Shown here one piece after another: positions 36,405-45,071 of a stretch of 64,000 nucleotides of DNA. Under the pieces are notes generated by a model, which saw only the letters and a program-made list of their open reading frames with translations, did not search any database and was not told the origin of the DNA. The stretch spans positions 400 through 64,399 of the forward strand of contig NZ_AOHZ01000018.1 in assembly GCF_000337215.1 (NCBI RefSeq), written 5' to 3'. Source of the stretch: Natronolimnohabitans innermongolicus JCM 12255. GTDB lineage: Archaea > Halobacteriota > Halobacteria > Halobacteriales > Natrialbaceae. A program made the translations under genes and the position numbers. The first letter of the stretch is position 1, and every line of letters begins with the position of its first letter.

Positions 36405-37640
36405 ATGCAGCGGAAATCGCTTTCACGACGATCCGTACTGTCAGTAGCAGGCGGCTTTGCATTGACGAGCGCTGGCATGGTCGCGGTTGGCGGCGCACAG
36501 GATGGTAACAACGGGGACGACGGTGGGAATACGCGCGAGTCGTTCACGATCCGGGACGGAACGGCGGAGGAGACGACGGTCCACGTCACTACGGCGGAGG
36601 CGGACGGCCCGACGGCCGTCGTCCTCGGTGGGGTCCACGGGAACGAGGTCGCCGGCTACGTGGCGGCCAACGCAATCGTCGACTGGCAAATCGACGCCGG
36701 AACGCTCGTCACGATTCCCGAGGCGAGCGCCATCGCGGTCGACCGCGGGACGCGAACGGACGACGACGGAATCGATCTGAACCGACAGTTCCCCGAAGGG
36801 GAGACGCCGGAAACCCAGCTCGCACGGGAGATCTGGGCGGTCGTCGCCGACTACGACGCCGACGTCGTGATCGACCTCCACGAGTCGACCGGGCTGTACG
36901 CCGGCGACCCCGTCGACGGCGTCGGGCAGGCGATCTTCCGCTCCGACGGGGGCTGGGCCGTCGCCGCGGCGAACGACGCTGCCGAGTACACCACGCGAAA
37001 CTACGTCGACGACCCCGAACTCGCGTTCCAGACCGGATCGTTCTCCGGACCCGACTCCGATCCGATGGGGCTGCTCGTCCACAAGGCGGCCCGCGATCTG
37101 GGTTCCGACGCGTTCCTCGTCGAGACGATCTCGACGGACGTCGACCTCGAGACGCGAGTTCAGTGGCACTCGGCGATCGTCGAGCGGCTGCTGACCAACG
37201 AGTTGCTGCTCGATGAACCCGCCAACGGTCACGGACCTGACGAGGACGAGTCCGCCGATGAGGATGACACCGACGATACCGACGACGGCGACGAATCTGA
37301 CGCAGCGGACGATACCGAGGACGATGCCGACGACGCTGACGACGATGATTCGGCGGCCGCCGACTCGCCGGTCCCAGTCATCGAGACCTGTCCCGAAAAC
37401 GTCGACGAACTGGCACTCGAGTCCGGGCAGACGGTCGAACTCGACGCGTCGGGATCGCACGCACCGGACAGCGAGATCGTTACCCACGAGTGGGATGTCG
37501 GCCAGACAGAACAGTTCGATAAATCCGGCGAGACGCTCGAGGTGACGGTCGGGTCGAACGGCCGCGATACGGTCGTGTTGCGCGTCGTCGACGATGACGG
37601 CGCCACCGCGACGGAGTCGATAACCCTGTCGACGAAGTAA
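36405..37640 (+). CDS. Tat-exported AstE/AspA-like zinc hydrolase with PKD domain
   Basis: The 411-residue protein has a Tat signal (LSRRSVLSVAGGFALTSAG). The hydrolase domain (about 45-270) has GGVHGNEVAGY (zinc His and Glu), DLNRQFPEG, VVIDLHEST (third ligand) and AFLVETIS (catalytic Glu), the full set of the succinylglutamate-desuccinylase/aspartoacylase branch of M14. These enzymes split amide bonds between an acyl group and an amino acid. An Asp-rich linker (about 275-315) leads to a C-terminal PKD domain (DASGSHAPDSEIVTHEWDVG). Export, PKD domain and context suggest it acts on an amide-bearing surface glycan or peptide. The start at 36405 sets up the signal correctly. Confidence 0.85.
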   Translation: MQRKSLSRRSVLSVAGGFALTSAGMVAVGGAQDGNNGDDGGNTRESFTIRDGTAEETTVHVTTAEADGPTAVVLGGVHGNEVAGYVAANAIVDWQIDAGTLVTIPEASAIAVDRGTRTDDDGIDLNRQFPEGETPETQLAREIWAVVADYDADVVIDLHESTGLYAGDPVDGVGQAIFRSDGGWAVAAANDAAEYTTRNYVDDPELAFQTGSFSGPDSDPMGLLVHKAARDLGSDAFLVETISTDVDLETRVQWHSAIVERLLTNELLLDEPANGHGPDEDESADEDDTDDTDDGDESDAADDTEDDADDADDDDSAAADSPVPVIETCPENVDELALESGQTVELDASGSHAPDSEIVTHEWDVGQTEQFDKSGETLEVTVGSNGRDTVVLRVVDDDGATATESITLSTK

Positions 37641-37844
37641 CACTCGTTCGGTGTCGCGCTCACGCTCACGCTCCCGCTGAACGCGCCGACATCCCCTGTC
37701 GCAGTTCAAACCGGTCGTTCAGCAGGCTCTTATGACCGCTTCGAGGAGACGGCGAGAAAACAGGCGTGGTACCACGGTACAGTCGTGTGCGAGTCGATGC
37801 GGGGTGTTCTGTGTGTGGACGACAGGTAGCTGACTCCGGTACGC

Positions 37845-39179
37845 TCAGTAGTGTTGTTCCGTGCGCAGTTCCCAGAGCCGGTCGAACGTGATGACCTCGA
37901 CGTCGGCATCGTCGATGTGCTCGAGCAGTTCCTCGTAATCGTCCTCGGGCATCGTGTTGTCCTCTTCGAAGGTGTGGAAGTTCAGGATCGTACACTGGTT
38001 GTGCTCCGCGGCGAGGTCGACACAGCGCTTCGAGATGTCGAGGTCGTGGCCGATCGTTCGCGGCAGCGCCAGCGGGTCGAAGCCGTAGACGTTCGTCAGG
38101 TTGACGTCACCGGCCTGGTTGAAGCCGCCGCAGTAGTGGAAGTCGGTCTTGTGCTCGAGGCTGGTCTTATCGTAGCTGTTGTGCGGGTAGACGATGTAAT
38201 CCGCGCCCTCGAAGCCGTTGGTGATGAACCACTGTTTGTCGGTCTCGAGGCGCCTCCGGATCTCCTCTTCGTCGTCGTATTCGTGGATCGGATCGTGGGT
38301 CCCGTGGACGACGATCTGATCGCCTTCTTCCTGGCGTTCCTGCAGTTCGGAAACCGACATGATGTCGTCGCCGCCGCGCTCGGTCCACTGCGGAACTGGC
38401 GCCTGGACCGTCCGGAAGCCGAACTCGTCGTGCAGCGGCGAGGCGGTGTCGTAGTAGTCGCTGAAGCCGTCGTCCCAGACGAGCATAACGTAGCCCTGAT
38501 CGGGCGTCTCGTGGGTCCGCAGGTCGTCGATCCAGACCTCGGCCTCGTCCATGGTGTGAAGCACCTGAATCTCGATGTAGTCGAGCGCGTCGAGCGTCGG
38601 TTCGTACGAACTCTCCTCGTAGACGCCCGGACTCGAGCGGAACCATCCGACGTCGGGTTCGCGGTACCTGATTTCGCGCAGCGAGTACACCTTTGCACTG
38701 CCGAACTGGTCAACGAGCCGCAGGTTGATCGTGATGTTCTGGGGCGTCGTCGTCCGGATCGCAAACGAGAAGTCAGTATCCGTGAAGTCCTCGCTGCTGA
38801 GCGAGCGGCGCGCGACGATGTTTTCCTCGCCGTCCGACTCCAGGTGGAGGCTCTGGTCGCCGTCGAACACGACGTCGGTGTCGGCTTCGCCGTTACCCTG
38901 AATCAGCTCCCAGTCGTCGAGGTCGCTGAAGTCGTCGAACGACTCCCCGGGCTGGCGGTACTGCTCGCGACTATCGTACTCGGTCTCGAGCGAAGGCACG
39001 CCGTCCGCGAGTGCGGCAGCCTGGCCCGACGACTCGTCGTCCGTTCCGTTCCCGTTCTCGTCGTCGTCGCTGGAGCCGACGACCGAATCGAGACGGTCAG
39101 CACAGCCGGCGAGGCCAGCGAGCGCAGTCGCGCTCGACAGTGCGAGAACTCGGCGTCGGGTTGGTCGCTGTTGTGACAT
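37845..39179 (-). CDS. Secreted polysaccharide deacetylase lipoprotein
   Basis: The 444-residue protein has a signal with TRRRVLALSSATALAGLAGC (lipobox Cys26) and an acidic linker. A beta-rich sugar-binding-like region (75-225) precedes a NodB barrel. Here the motifs are intact: VMLVWDDGFSDYYD (235-244), VVHGTHDPIH with His292, His295 and His299, and VYPHNSYDKTS. It probably removes acetyl groups from a surface polysaccharide. It is a paralog of the protein at 32573-33841 and uses its own promoter: CCTATAATAA on the minus strand (39211-39220) lies 31 bases upstream. The ATG at 39179 precedes the signal; the longer frame is spurious. Confidence 0.88.
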   Translation of the reverse strand: MSQQRPTRRRVLALSSATALAGLAGCADRLDSVVGSSDDDENGNGTDDESSGQAAALADGVPSLETEYDSREQYRQPGESFDDFSDLDDWELIQGNGEADTDVVFDGDQSLHLESDGEENIVARRSLSSEDFTDTDFSFAIRTTTPQNITINLRLVDQFGSAKVYSLREIRYREPDVGWFRSSPGVYEESSYEPTLDALDYIEIQVLHTMDEAEVWIDDLRTHETPDQGYVMLVWDDGFSDYYDTASPLHDEFGFRTVQAPVPQWTERGGDDIMSVSELQERQEEGDQIVVHGTHDPIHEYDDEEEIRRRLETDKQWFITNGFEGADYIVYPHNSYDKTSLEHKTDFHYCGGFNQAGDVNLTNVYGFDPLALPRTIGHDLDISKRCVDLAAEHNQCTILNFHTFEEDNTMPEDDYEELLEHIDDADVEVITFDRLWELRTEQHY

Positions 39180-39210
39180 TGGCGGGCCGATGATAGCGAC
39201 AGTTGGCCCA

Positions 39211-39220
39211 TTATTATAGG
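39211..39220 (-). promoter_or_regulatory. TATA box of the deacetylase gene
   Basis: CCTATAATAA on the minus strand lies 31 bases before the ATG at 39179 and stands out in the 229-base divergent region. It supports the 39179 start. Confidence 0.55.
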
Positions 39221-39408
39221 TCCAATAGACGGCACTCGGCGGTCGATCGAGCCAGACGATTCTGGCTGCTTCAGACCTTAACAATGCCATAGTAAACGTC
39301 GGACGGATTCGAGCAAACAGGACGTACGCGTTCGCGATGGGAGCGGTACCGCAGTCGCGGTCTGTGCGACCACGGCGGCCCATCCGAACGACACTGCGGT
39401 GGTCTCCG

Positions 39409-41109
39409 ATGAACAGGGAACTCTTCGGCATATTCGGCGACAGAGCGGCATTCGAACGATTCAGATCGAGCGATGCGTTCGATCGGGTGTTCACCGGCTC
39501 GTCCGTGACGGTCGGGCTCAGGGATCCCGATCGTGGAACGCCCGGCTGGACGAGCAGCGACGAACGCGACGGCGGATTCTGCGTCGTCTGGGGCGAGGCC
39601 TACACCCCCGACGACGTGGCCGAAACGAACGCCGCTCGCTGGCTGTTCGACCGATACGAAACGGCGGGCCGCGACGCGCTCTCGGCGCTCAACGGCTCGT
39701 ATCTCGTCGTACTCGAGCCGGCGACAGGCGAGGAAGCGATCGTCGCGACCGATCCCGTTCGGTCCCGCGAGTGTTTTTACACGGATACACCAGGGGACCG
39801 CGTCTTCGGAACCGACGCGGCCGCGATCGGTCGGACGGTCTCGGAGCCGACGGTCGATCGAGAGGGCGTCCTGGAGTTTCTCCACCTCGGCGTTGCACTC
39901 GGCGAGAAGACCGCACTCGAGGAACTGCAGCGATTACCGATCGACAGCGTTCTCACGCCGTCGTCGGTCGACTCACTCGACCGCTTCGTCTACCGTCCGT
40001 CGGAGTTCGACTACGCGGCCGAACTCGCCGATCGACTCGAGCGCGCGTTCCAGCGCCGATCGGTACTGCCCGGTCCAGCGGGCGTTCTCCTCTCGGCCGG
40101 CTTCGATTCGCGCATCGTCCTCTCCCGACAGCCCCAGATCGAACACAGCTACACGGTCGGGGCCCCGGAGGCCAGAGAGGTACGGGTTGCACGCCAACTC
40201 GCGGAACAGTACGATGCAACACACACGGCGTTTCCGCCGAACGAACGATACCTTCGACCGGACGACGCGAAAGTTCAGTACTCACAGGGGATCAAGGAGT
40301 CGCTGCACATTCACCACGCCGGCTACACCGACGAGATCGACGTCGGAACGATGTTCCACGGGCTGCTCTCCGATACGTTCTTTCGCGGCCACTTCACCGC
40401 AGAGACGACGCTCGACGTCCTCGACAAGCGGATTCCGACCGGCCGGCTCGATCCGGATCCCGATCCAGTCGCGGAACTGCTCGAGACGTTCGGCTACAGC
40501 CCCGACGCCAGCGCCGCACTCGCCGATCGAACGTCGTTCGGCGTCGAGCCGGAGTCCTATCTCCGCGGAGCGATCGCCGACGAAGTCGACGCTTGCGCGC
40601 CCCGGGCCGATAGCGTTCAAAATACGTTGACCTGCGTCGGCATCGCGAATCAGCCCTCGGTTCCGTTCCACACGCACCTGGCGGATCAGTTCATCACGTC
40701 GTTTCTGGCAACCGACCGCGAACTGATCGACTGGCACCTCCGGACGCCGCCCGAACACCGGACGACCGAAACCTTCCTCGAGGCCTGCGAGCGCCTCGAC
40801 GACTCGGTACTCCAGCACAGACCGCCGGATCGGCCCCACGAGGGAGCGTTGCTCAACGAAGTCGAGCGGTTCGTCCGCCGAAAGACGCCGTTACTCGAGT
40901 CATTCCAACCGCCGTGGCCCGATCGCGAGACGCTGTTCGACCGATACGAGTTCGATCAGCGGTTTCTGGCCGATCTTGAACACGTTCACGACCTCCCTGT
41001 GAGACACAAACTGCGACTCGTCGACCTCCGTTCGTGGCTCGAGTTCTGCGACGAGGCGCCGAATCGATCGCTGCCGTGGCTCGCACAACCCGCGTTTACG
41101 GCCGACTAA
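39409..41109 (+). CDS. Asparagine-synthase-like protein without glutaminase cysteine
   Basis: The 566-residue protein aligns in layout with AsnB: an N-terminal Ntn-hydrolase-like half (1-190; LFGIFGDRAAF, ALNGSYLVVLEP, ATDPVRSRECFY) and a C-terminal ATP-pyrophosphatase half (200-566) with the PP-loop LSAGFDSRIV (228-237). The second residue is Asn, not the Cys needed to take ammonia from glutamine, and no Cys lies near the N-terminus. It may use free ammonia or another amine, as do beta-lactam synthetase-type relatives. In a glycan locus it may amidate or aminoacylate sugar carboxyls. ATG at 39409 gives the family-like start. The frame upstream lacks similarity. Confidence 0.85.
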   Translation: MNRELFGIFGDRAAFERFRSSDAFDRVFTGSSVTVGLRDPDRGTPGWTSSDERDGGFCVVWGEAYTPDDVAETNAARWLFDRYETAGRDALSALNGSYLVVLEPATGEEAIVATDPVRSRECFYTDTPGDRVFGTDAAAIGRTVSEPTVDREGVLEFLHLGVALGEKTALEELQRLPIDSVLTPSSVDSLDRFVYRPSEFDYAAELADRLERAFQRRSVLPGPAGVLLSAGFDSRIVLSRQPQIEHSYTVGAPEAREVRVARQLAEQYDATHTAFPPNERYLRPDDAKVQYSQGIKESLHIHHAGYTDEIDVGTMFHGLLSDTFFRGHFTAETTLDVLDKRIPTGRLDPDPDPVAELLETFGYSPDASAALADRTSFGVEPESYLRGAIADEVDACAPRADSVQNTLTCVGIANQPSVPFHTHLADQFITSFLATDRELIDWHLRTPPEHRTTETFLEACERLDDSVLQHRPPDRPHEGALLNEVERFVRRKTPLLESFQPPWPDRETLFDRYEFDQRFLADLEHVHDLPVRHKLRLVDLRSWLEFCDEAPNRSLPWLAQPAFTAD

Positions 41110-41223
41110 TCGGTCGATTGCGCGAGTCGAATGGTTTCGCGCCTGATTCGAGTGACCGAAACGGTCGTTGGCACGTCGCTAAGTCCGCATCGCCGACGTG
41201 CCCACCGATAAACCGTAACAATC

Positions 41224-41231
41224 CTTATATA
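41224..41231 (+). promoter_or_regulatory. TATA box of the membrane-HTH gene
   Basis: CTTATATA ends 22 bases before the ATG at 41254, an ideal leaderless arrangement. Confidence 0.65.
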
Positions 41232-41253
41232 CCACGCAGTTTTACCGCGGAAT

Positions 41254-41748
41254 ATGCGTCTGACGCCGTTTTGGTTGTACGCGACGTCGGCAGGCTCCGC
41301 CGGCGATAGCTCCAGTGACGTCGGTTCAGGTGTCACGATCTATCGCTCACCATCAACACAGTTCTCGAACGATAGTTCTGCCGAGGACCACCTCCCGGAC
41401 ACCGACGAGGAACTGCTCGCCGTACTCGACGAGATGGAGACGCCCGTAACTGTCGACAAGATCGTCGATCGGTTGACTTACCCTGAGCAGCCGCCCGTAG
41501 AGACGTGGGCGACGGTTCACGAACGCCTCTATCAGACTCGACTGCCGTCGCTCGAAGCGGCGGGTCACATCGAGTTCGATCAGGAACAGGGGCTCGTCGA
41601 ACGTTCGACGGTACAGGCGGACGCTGCCAGCCGTCGCTCGTCGAGTGGAGTCGGTATCGTCTCATTGGGTCTCAAACTCGCGGTCGTCGTGTGTTTTCTC
41701 GTGGCTGCGGCGACCACTGCAGCTGTCGCGGGTTTGATTCCCGTCTAA
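41254..41748 (+). CDS. Membrane-anchored winged-helix regulator (DUF7344-like)
   Basis: The 164-residue protein has a winged-helix domain (about 48-120) with TDEELLAVLDEMETPVTVDKI, YQTRLPSLEAAGHIEFDQEQG cut around LPSLEAAGHIEFD, resembling DUF7344. A single hydrophobic helix (about 135-160) ends the protein, so the DNA-binding part faces the cytoplasm. It converges with a second regulator of the same kind at 41785-42369, only 36 bases away. Both lie inside the glycan locus and may control it. Confidence 0.78.
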   Translation: MRLTPFWLYATSAGSAGDSSSDVGSGVTIYRSPSTQFSNDSSAEDHLPDTDEELLAVLDEMETPVTVDKIVDRLTYPEQPPVETWATVHERLYQTRLPSLEAAGHIEFDQEQGLVERSTVQADAASRRSSSGVGIVSLGLKLAVVVCFLVAAATTAAVAGLIPV

Positions 41749-41784
41749 ATCACCTCGAACGGCGTCGTAGCGGGTGGCAAATCG

Positions 41785-42369
41785 TCAGTTGAACACGCGA
41801 CCGAGCGTCGCGACGGTAAAGAGGAGCAAGATCAGCGCGCTCAGTGCGACCCCAGAGAGCAGCGACATGACTGGGAGCTCGAGCACCGTGCCAAGCAGCA
41901 GTGCGAATCCGAGGACCGTCGAGCCGATGTGATAATCGGTCCAGGCGGCGTCGGGTTGTCGACCGTCGGCTGTATCGTCCGCCGGAACCTGGAGGTACCG
42001 GTCGGCCACGTCGGCAGCAGGTTTCCGCTCGACGATCCCGCGACTCTTCTGATAGTCGATGAGCCCTGCCTCATCGAGTTTCGTCAGGTGCGATTGGTAC
42101 AGCGGGATGTAGACGCGCTGGCGCTGCTTCGAGGTGAGTTCCTCGACGGTCGTATCGTGTTCCCACGCCGCCACCTGCTCGGCGACGTCGCGCATACGAA
42201 CCGGCTCTTCAGTGCCACGGAGGAATCTGAGCACCAGCCGTCGTCGCTCGTTTTGCAGGAGGTGAAAGAGTTCGTCTTTCGAGAGTGACGCGGCCACATC
42301 TGGACTCTCATCCGCGTCGTCCATCTCCTGTTCACTCACTTCTTCGGAGCTGATATGTTTCGCTTTCAT
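41785..42369 (-). CDS. Membrane-anchored winged-helix regulator (DUF7344)
   Basis: The 194-residue protein has a DUF7344-type winged helix (about 25-120): LQNERRRLVLRFLRG, VRMRDVAEQVAAWEHDTTVE in part, and LYQSHLTKLDEAGLIDY. Two hydrophobic helices (about 145-165 and 170-190) anchor it. AGGAGGTTAC lies 10 bases before the ATG and TCTTTATT (minus strand, 42401-42408) about 32 bases before, so it has its own promoter. It is convergent with the related regulator at 41254. Confidence 0.85.
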   Translation of the reverse strand: MKAKHISSEEVSEQEMDDADESPDVAASLSKDELFHLLQNERRRLVLRFLRGTEEPVRMRDVAEQVAAWEHDTTVEELTSKQRQRVYIPLYQSHLTKLDEAGLIDYQKSRGIVERKPAADVADRYLQVPADDTADGRQPDAAWTDYHIGSTVLGFALLLGTVLELPVMSLLSGVALSALILLLFTVATLGRVFN

Positions 42370-42739
42370 CGCGCCAGTAACCTCCTAATCAGAAGGGGGT
42401 AATAAAGATTTCTCGTTTGGTTGATTTTCACTCGCTATGAAGACTTTTCACGTCATTTCATAACAGCAGATATACGGCGTCTGAAGGCCTGTATGTTCGA
42501 TTGTACGATTCCAAATCGGCCGTATTTAGCTAAGACGATAGACATTTATTCGGCCAGGTAAATATTGAATTTGTAACTGTTTATGGATCTAGAACGGTTC
42601 AGAACCGGCGGAACCTACTTAAGCAGATTCTGTATCGAGAATGTGATATATGGGCGTCTGACGGCCGTCCGACGACCCCCAATTCACGGGGCTTATCGTG
42701 CCGATAATAAACCCCCTGACGGTCGTCTTTCCGACCACG
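42370..42739. promoter_or_regulatory. AT-rich divergent promoter region
   Basis: These 370 bases lie between the DUF7344 regulator (minus) and the DUF1616 protein (plus). I see no gene. The minus-strand TATA element is at 42401-42408. On the plus strand, CGATAATAAAC at 42700-42710 lies about 30 bases before the ATG at 42740. The middle (42480-42650) is AT-rich, with several TATA-like strings, a likely place for regulator binding. Confidence 0.45.
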
Positions 42740-43738
42740 ATGAGCGACAACCAGTGGTGGTTTCTGGATCTGGCGGCAGTAATCGCGTTCACCGGAGCCC
42801 TCACGCTCGGGATTCTTTCCGGACTTGAGGGAGCGATCAGAATCGCACTTGGGATTCCGCTCGTCTGCTTCCTTCCGGGATATGCGCTTGTTTCCGTGCT
42901 GTTTCCATCGGAGCCGACTGACGAATACCAGTCGTTCGACCGAGAGAAAACCGGACTCAAGACACCGCGACTCGTCGCCGGCGGACTCGAACCGATCGAA
43001 CGGGTCGGCCTGTCAGTTGCATTTAGTATTGCACTCGTTCCGGCGATTACCCTTTTCACCTCCGTGACCCCTAGGGGTATTGCCCTCGAAACGGTGCTCC
43101 CCGGGATTGCGTTACTCACCGTCGGTCTTTGCCTCCTCGCGATCATCGCTCGATACCGTTGTCCGGCAGAGAGACGGTTTCTGCCGGGCGTTTCGCTCGG
43201 GTCCCTGTTCTTCAGCCGTCGCGGGCCGCGAGTGTACGACCGAGTCAATCCGCGACCGTACAACGTCGCCATCGCGATTGGATTGCTCCTCCTCGTCGCG
43301 ACGGCCGGGTTCGCCCTTGCCAATCCATCGCAGGGAGACGGATTCACCGAGTTCGCGGTCGAAACCGAAAACGTAACTGGAGATACAGAAACGATGTACG
43401 AGTCGACGTACTCCGCAGGTGAGACCGCTGAGCTCGGAGCGACGATCACCAACAACGAACACGAAGAACGCGACTACGAGACCGTCGTGATACTCGAGCG
43501 GATCGGCGACGGCGATGGCGACGACGAGAACGCGAACGTCACCGAGCGAGAGGAACTCGACCGAGCGTCGACGACCGTCGCCGACGGCGAGACCGACGAA
43601 CAATCGTTCGAGATCGAACCGACGATGACGGGAAGCGATCTTCGGCTGACGCTGTTGCTCTTCGAAGACGACGCGCCGTCCGAACCGACCACTGATGACG
43701 CGTACCAGACGATCCATCTCCCGGTTGACGTCGAGTAA
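42740..43738 (+). CDS. DUF1616 membrane protein
   Basis: The 332-residue protein has four or five hydrophobic segments in its first half, including LGIPLVCFLPGYALVSVLFP, the hallmark of DUF1616, with LPGYAL near residue 48. The second half, after a helix near residue 200, is an acidic Ig-like or CARDB-like outer domain (about 210-332: YSAGETAELGATITNNEHEE in part). Such proteins are frequent beside archaeal surface-glycan genes, but their role is unknown. The ATG at 42740 is preferred over the GTG at 42698, which overlaps the likely TATA element. The stop overlaps the next start (TAATG). Confidence 0.82.
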   Translation: MSDNQWWFLDLAAVIAFTGALTLGILSGLEGAIRIALGIPLVCFLPGYALVSVLFPSEPTDEYQSFDREKTGLKTPRLVAGGLEPIERVGLSVAFSIALVPAITLFTSVTPRGIALETVLPGIALLTVGLCLLAIIARYRCPAERRFLPGVSLGSLFFSRRGPRVYDRVNPRPYNVAIAIGLLLLVATAGFALANPSQGDGFTEFAVETENVTGDTETMYESTYSAGETAELGATITNNEHEERDYETVVILERIGDGDGDDENANVTEREELDRASTTVADGETDEQSFEIEPTMTGSDLRLTLLLFEDDAPSEPTTDDAYQTIHLPVDVE

Positions 43739-44145
43739 TGTGGCCGTGGGAGCACCTGGCCGTCGCCTACGTACTGTACTCGCTGCTGGCAAACGGCGTC
43801 CGTCGCCGGTCGCCGTCGACCGGCGAGACGACCGCCGTCGTCGGGGGCTCGCAGCTCCCGGATCTCATCGACAAACCGCTCGCCTGGACGCTCGGAGTCA
43901 CGGAGACCGGCTACGCGATCGGTCACTCGATTTTCGTCGCGCCGCTCGTCTGTCTGGCCGTCTACGCCGCGGCGGTCCGCCGCGGAATCGAGAATCGCCT
44001 CGTTCCGGGTGCGTTCGCGCTCGCGTACGCCTCACACCTCGTGACCGACGTCTACGACCCTCCCCGGCCGGATCGCGGCGTCGTACTGGAGGTCGTCCTC
44101 TGGCCGTTCGCGTCGCCACCGGCGGCCGACACGGTGGGTTTCTGA
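43738..44145 (+). pseudogene. DUF457-like membrane protein, apparently truncated by frameshift
   Basis: The intact frame encodes 135 residues: PWEHLAVAYVLYSLLANG, GSQLPDLIDKPLAWTLG, GHSIFVAPLV and ASHLVTDVYDPPR. These are the His/Asp pattern of the DUF457 (YdjM-like, 'membrane-bound metal-dependent hydrolase') family. It ends VGF-stop at 44143-44145. The +1 frame from 44144 continues at once with DHFVVYFFRYVNELAAGGLTP, which reads as natural family sequence until a stop at 44219-44221. A one- or two-base indel at 44141-44146 thus seems to have cut the gene. A sequencing error would look the same. It overlaps the DUF1616 gene. Confidence 0.65.
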
Positions 44146-44591
44146 TCACTTCGTCGTGTACTTCTTCCGCTACGTGAACGAACTCGCCGCCGGCGGGCTG
44201 ACGCCGCGGGTCGCCGCGTGACTGGCCGCGCTGGCGCGAGCTGAGACGGTCGTTCCGCCGTTCCGACCCGTTTCCGGTCGGCCGGTACGCGGTCTACGAG
44301 ACGGTCCGAACGCGCGCCGAATCGGCCGCCCGTATCGACGTCCCGCTCGAGGATCGAGCCGTCGTTCGCTCCTTCTCGACGATCGTTTCTCGCCTGGAAT
44401 ACGCACCCGTTCGAAGACGGATCCGACGCCCTCGAGTTAGTTCACGCGACACGACGGTCTCCGTCCGTCGGGCAGCGATATCAGGCGAGACGTTCCGGCG
44501 CGCTGGACAGCGGCGAGTGCCACAGCGGCTTCGAAGTCAGCGTTGGAACCAGTCGCTGCCGGAGAGGCAGAAGGCGACAACACCGTCGTGA
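44146..44591 (+). pseudogene. Coding remnants downstream of the DUF457-like gene
   Basis: After the frameshift segment (44144-44221) a second coding-like stretch opens in the third frame at 44223. It begins WPRWRELRRSF and includes DPFPVGRYAVYETVR and SAARIDVPLEDRAVVRSFS. It looks like real protein up to about 44440 and then decays into Arg-rich translation until a TGA at 44589-44591. I do not recognise its family. It is probably the tail of a different broken gene, joined here by deletion. Confidence 0.4.
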
Positions 44592-44980
44592 CTACCGATG
44601 AGGCGCGGGATAGCGAGTCGCCGATTCGAGACGCTGTGTCGGCTGTGACGACCGTTCCTGGCGAGGGATGGTTGTGTGACCCTCGAGTCGACGGTCACTC
44701 GATGGCCACTGAACGCCACTGCACGCCCGATCGTACGACGGACGGAAGGTGGGAACGAGCGCGGTTCTCGTTCACGTCGTTCGCTCCGAACCGTGATGCA
44801 AACGAAGCGGAACGGCCCGTGAGCCCGACGTGAGCAAGCTGTGCGACCGGTGTGTATCGGCCTGCTCCGATAGCGCCGTCCTGGCCACAAGAGCACTCGG
44901 GGGAGGAAAAAATCAGTACCGACGGTCGAGTCGAGACTCGAGGATTGAGGATCGAACCTCGAATTCGGAACCGAGAGAGC
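44592..44980. other. Intergenic DNA without recognisable gene
   Basis: No frame on either strand looks like protein, and no RNA gene was seen. The stretch separates coding remnants from two palindromic elements. Confidence 0.5.
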
Positions 44981-45066
44981 CTATAGTAGCCACTGAAACG
45001 AGTTACACACTGCTCGCGACGCCGTACTGCGAGCAGGTGTGCACTGACGGTCAGTGGCTACTATAG
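44981..45066. repeat. 86-base palindromic element with 16-base perfect ends
   Basis: CTATAGTAGCCACTGA at 44981-44996 is the exact reverse complement of TCAGTGGCTACTATAG at 45051-45066. Inside, CACACTGCTCGC and GCGAGCAGGTGTG pair again with one bulged base, so nearly the whole element can fold into one long hairpin. No coding frame is present. The form is that of a MITE-like or other non-autonomous mobile repeat. The family is not identified. Confidence 0.75.
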
Positions 45067-45071
45067 TGGCT

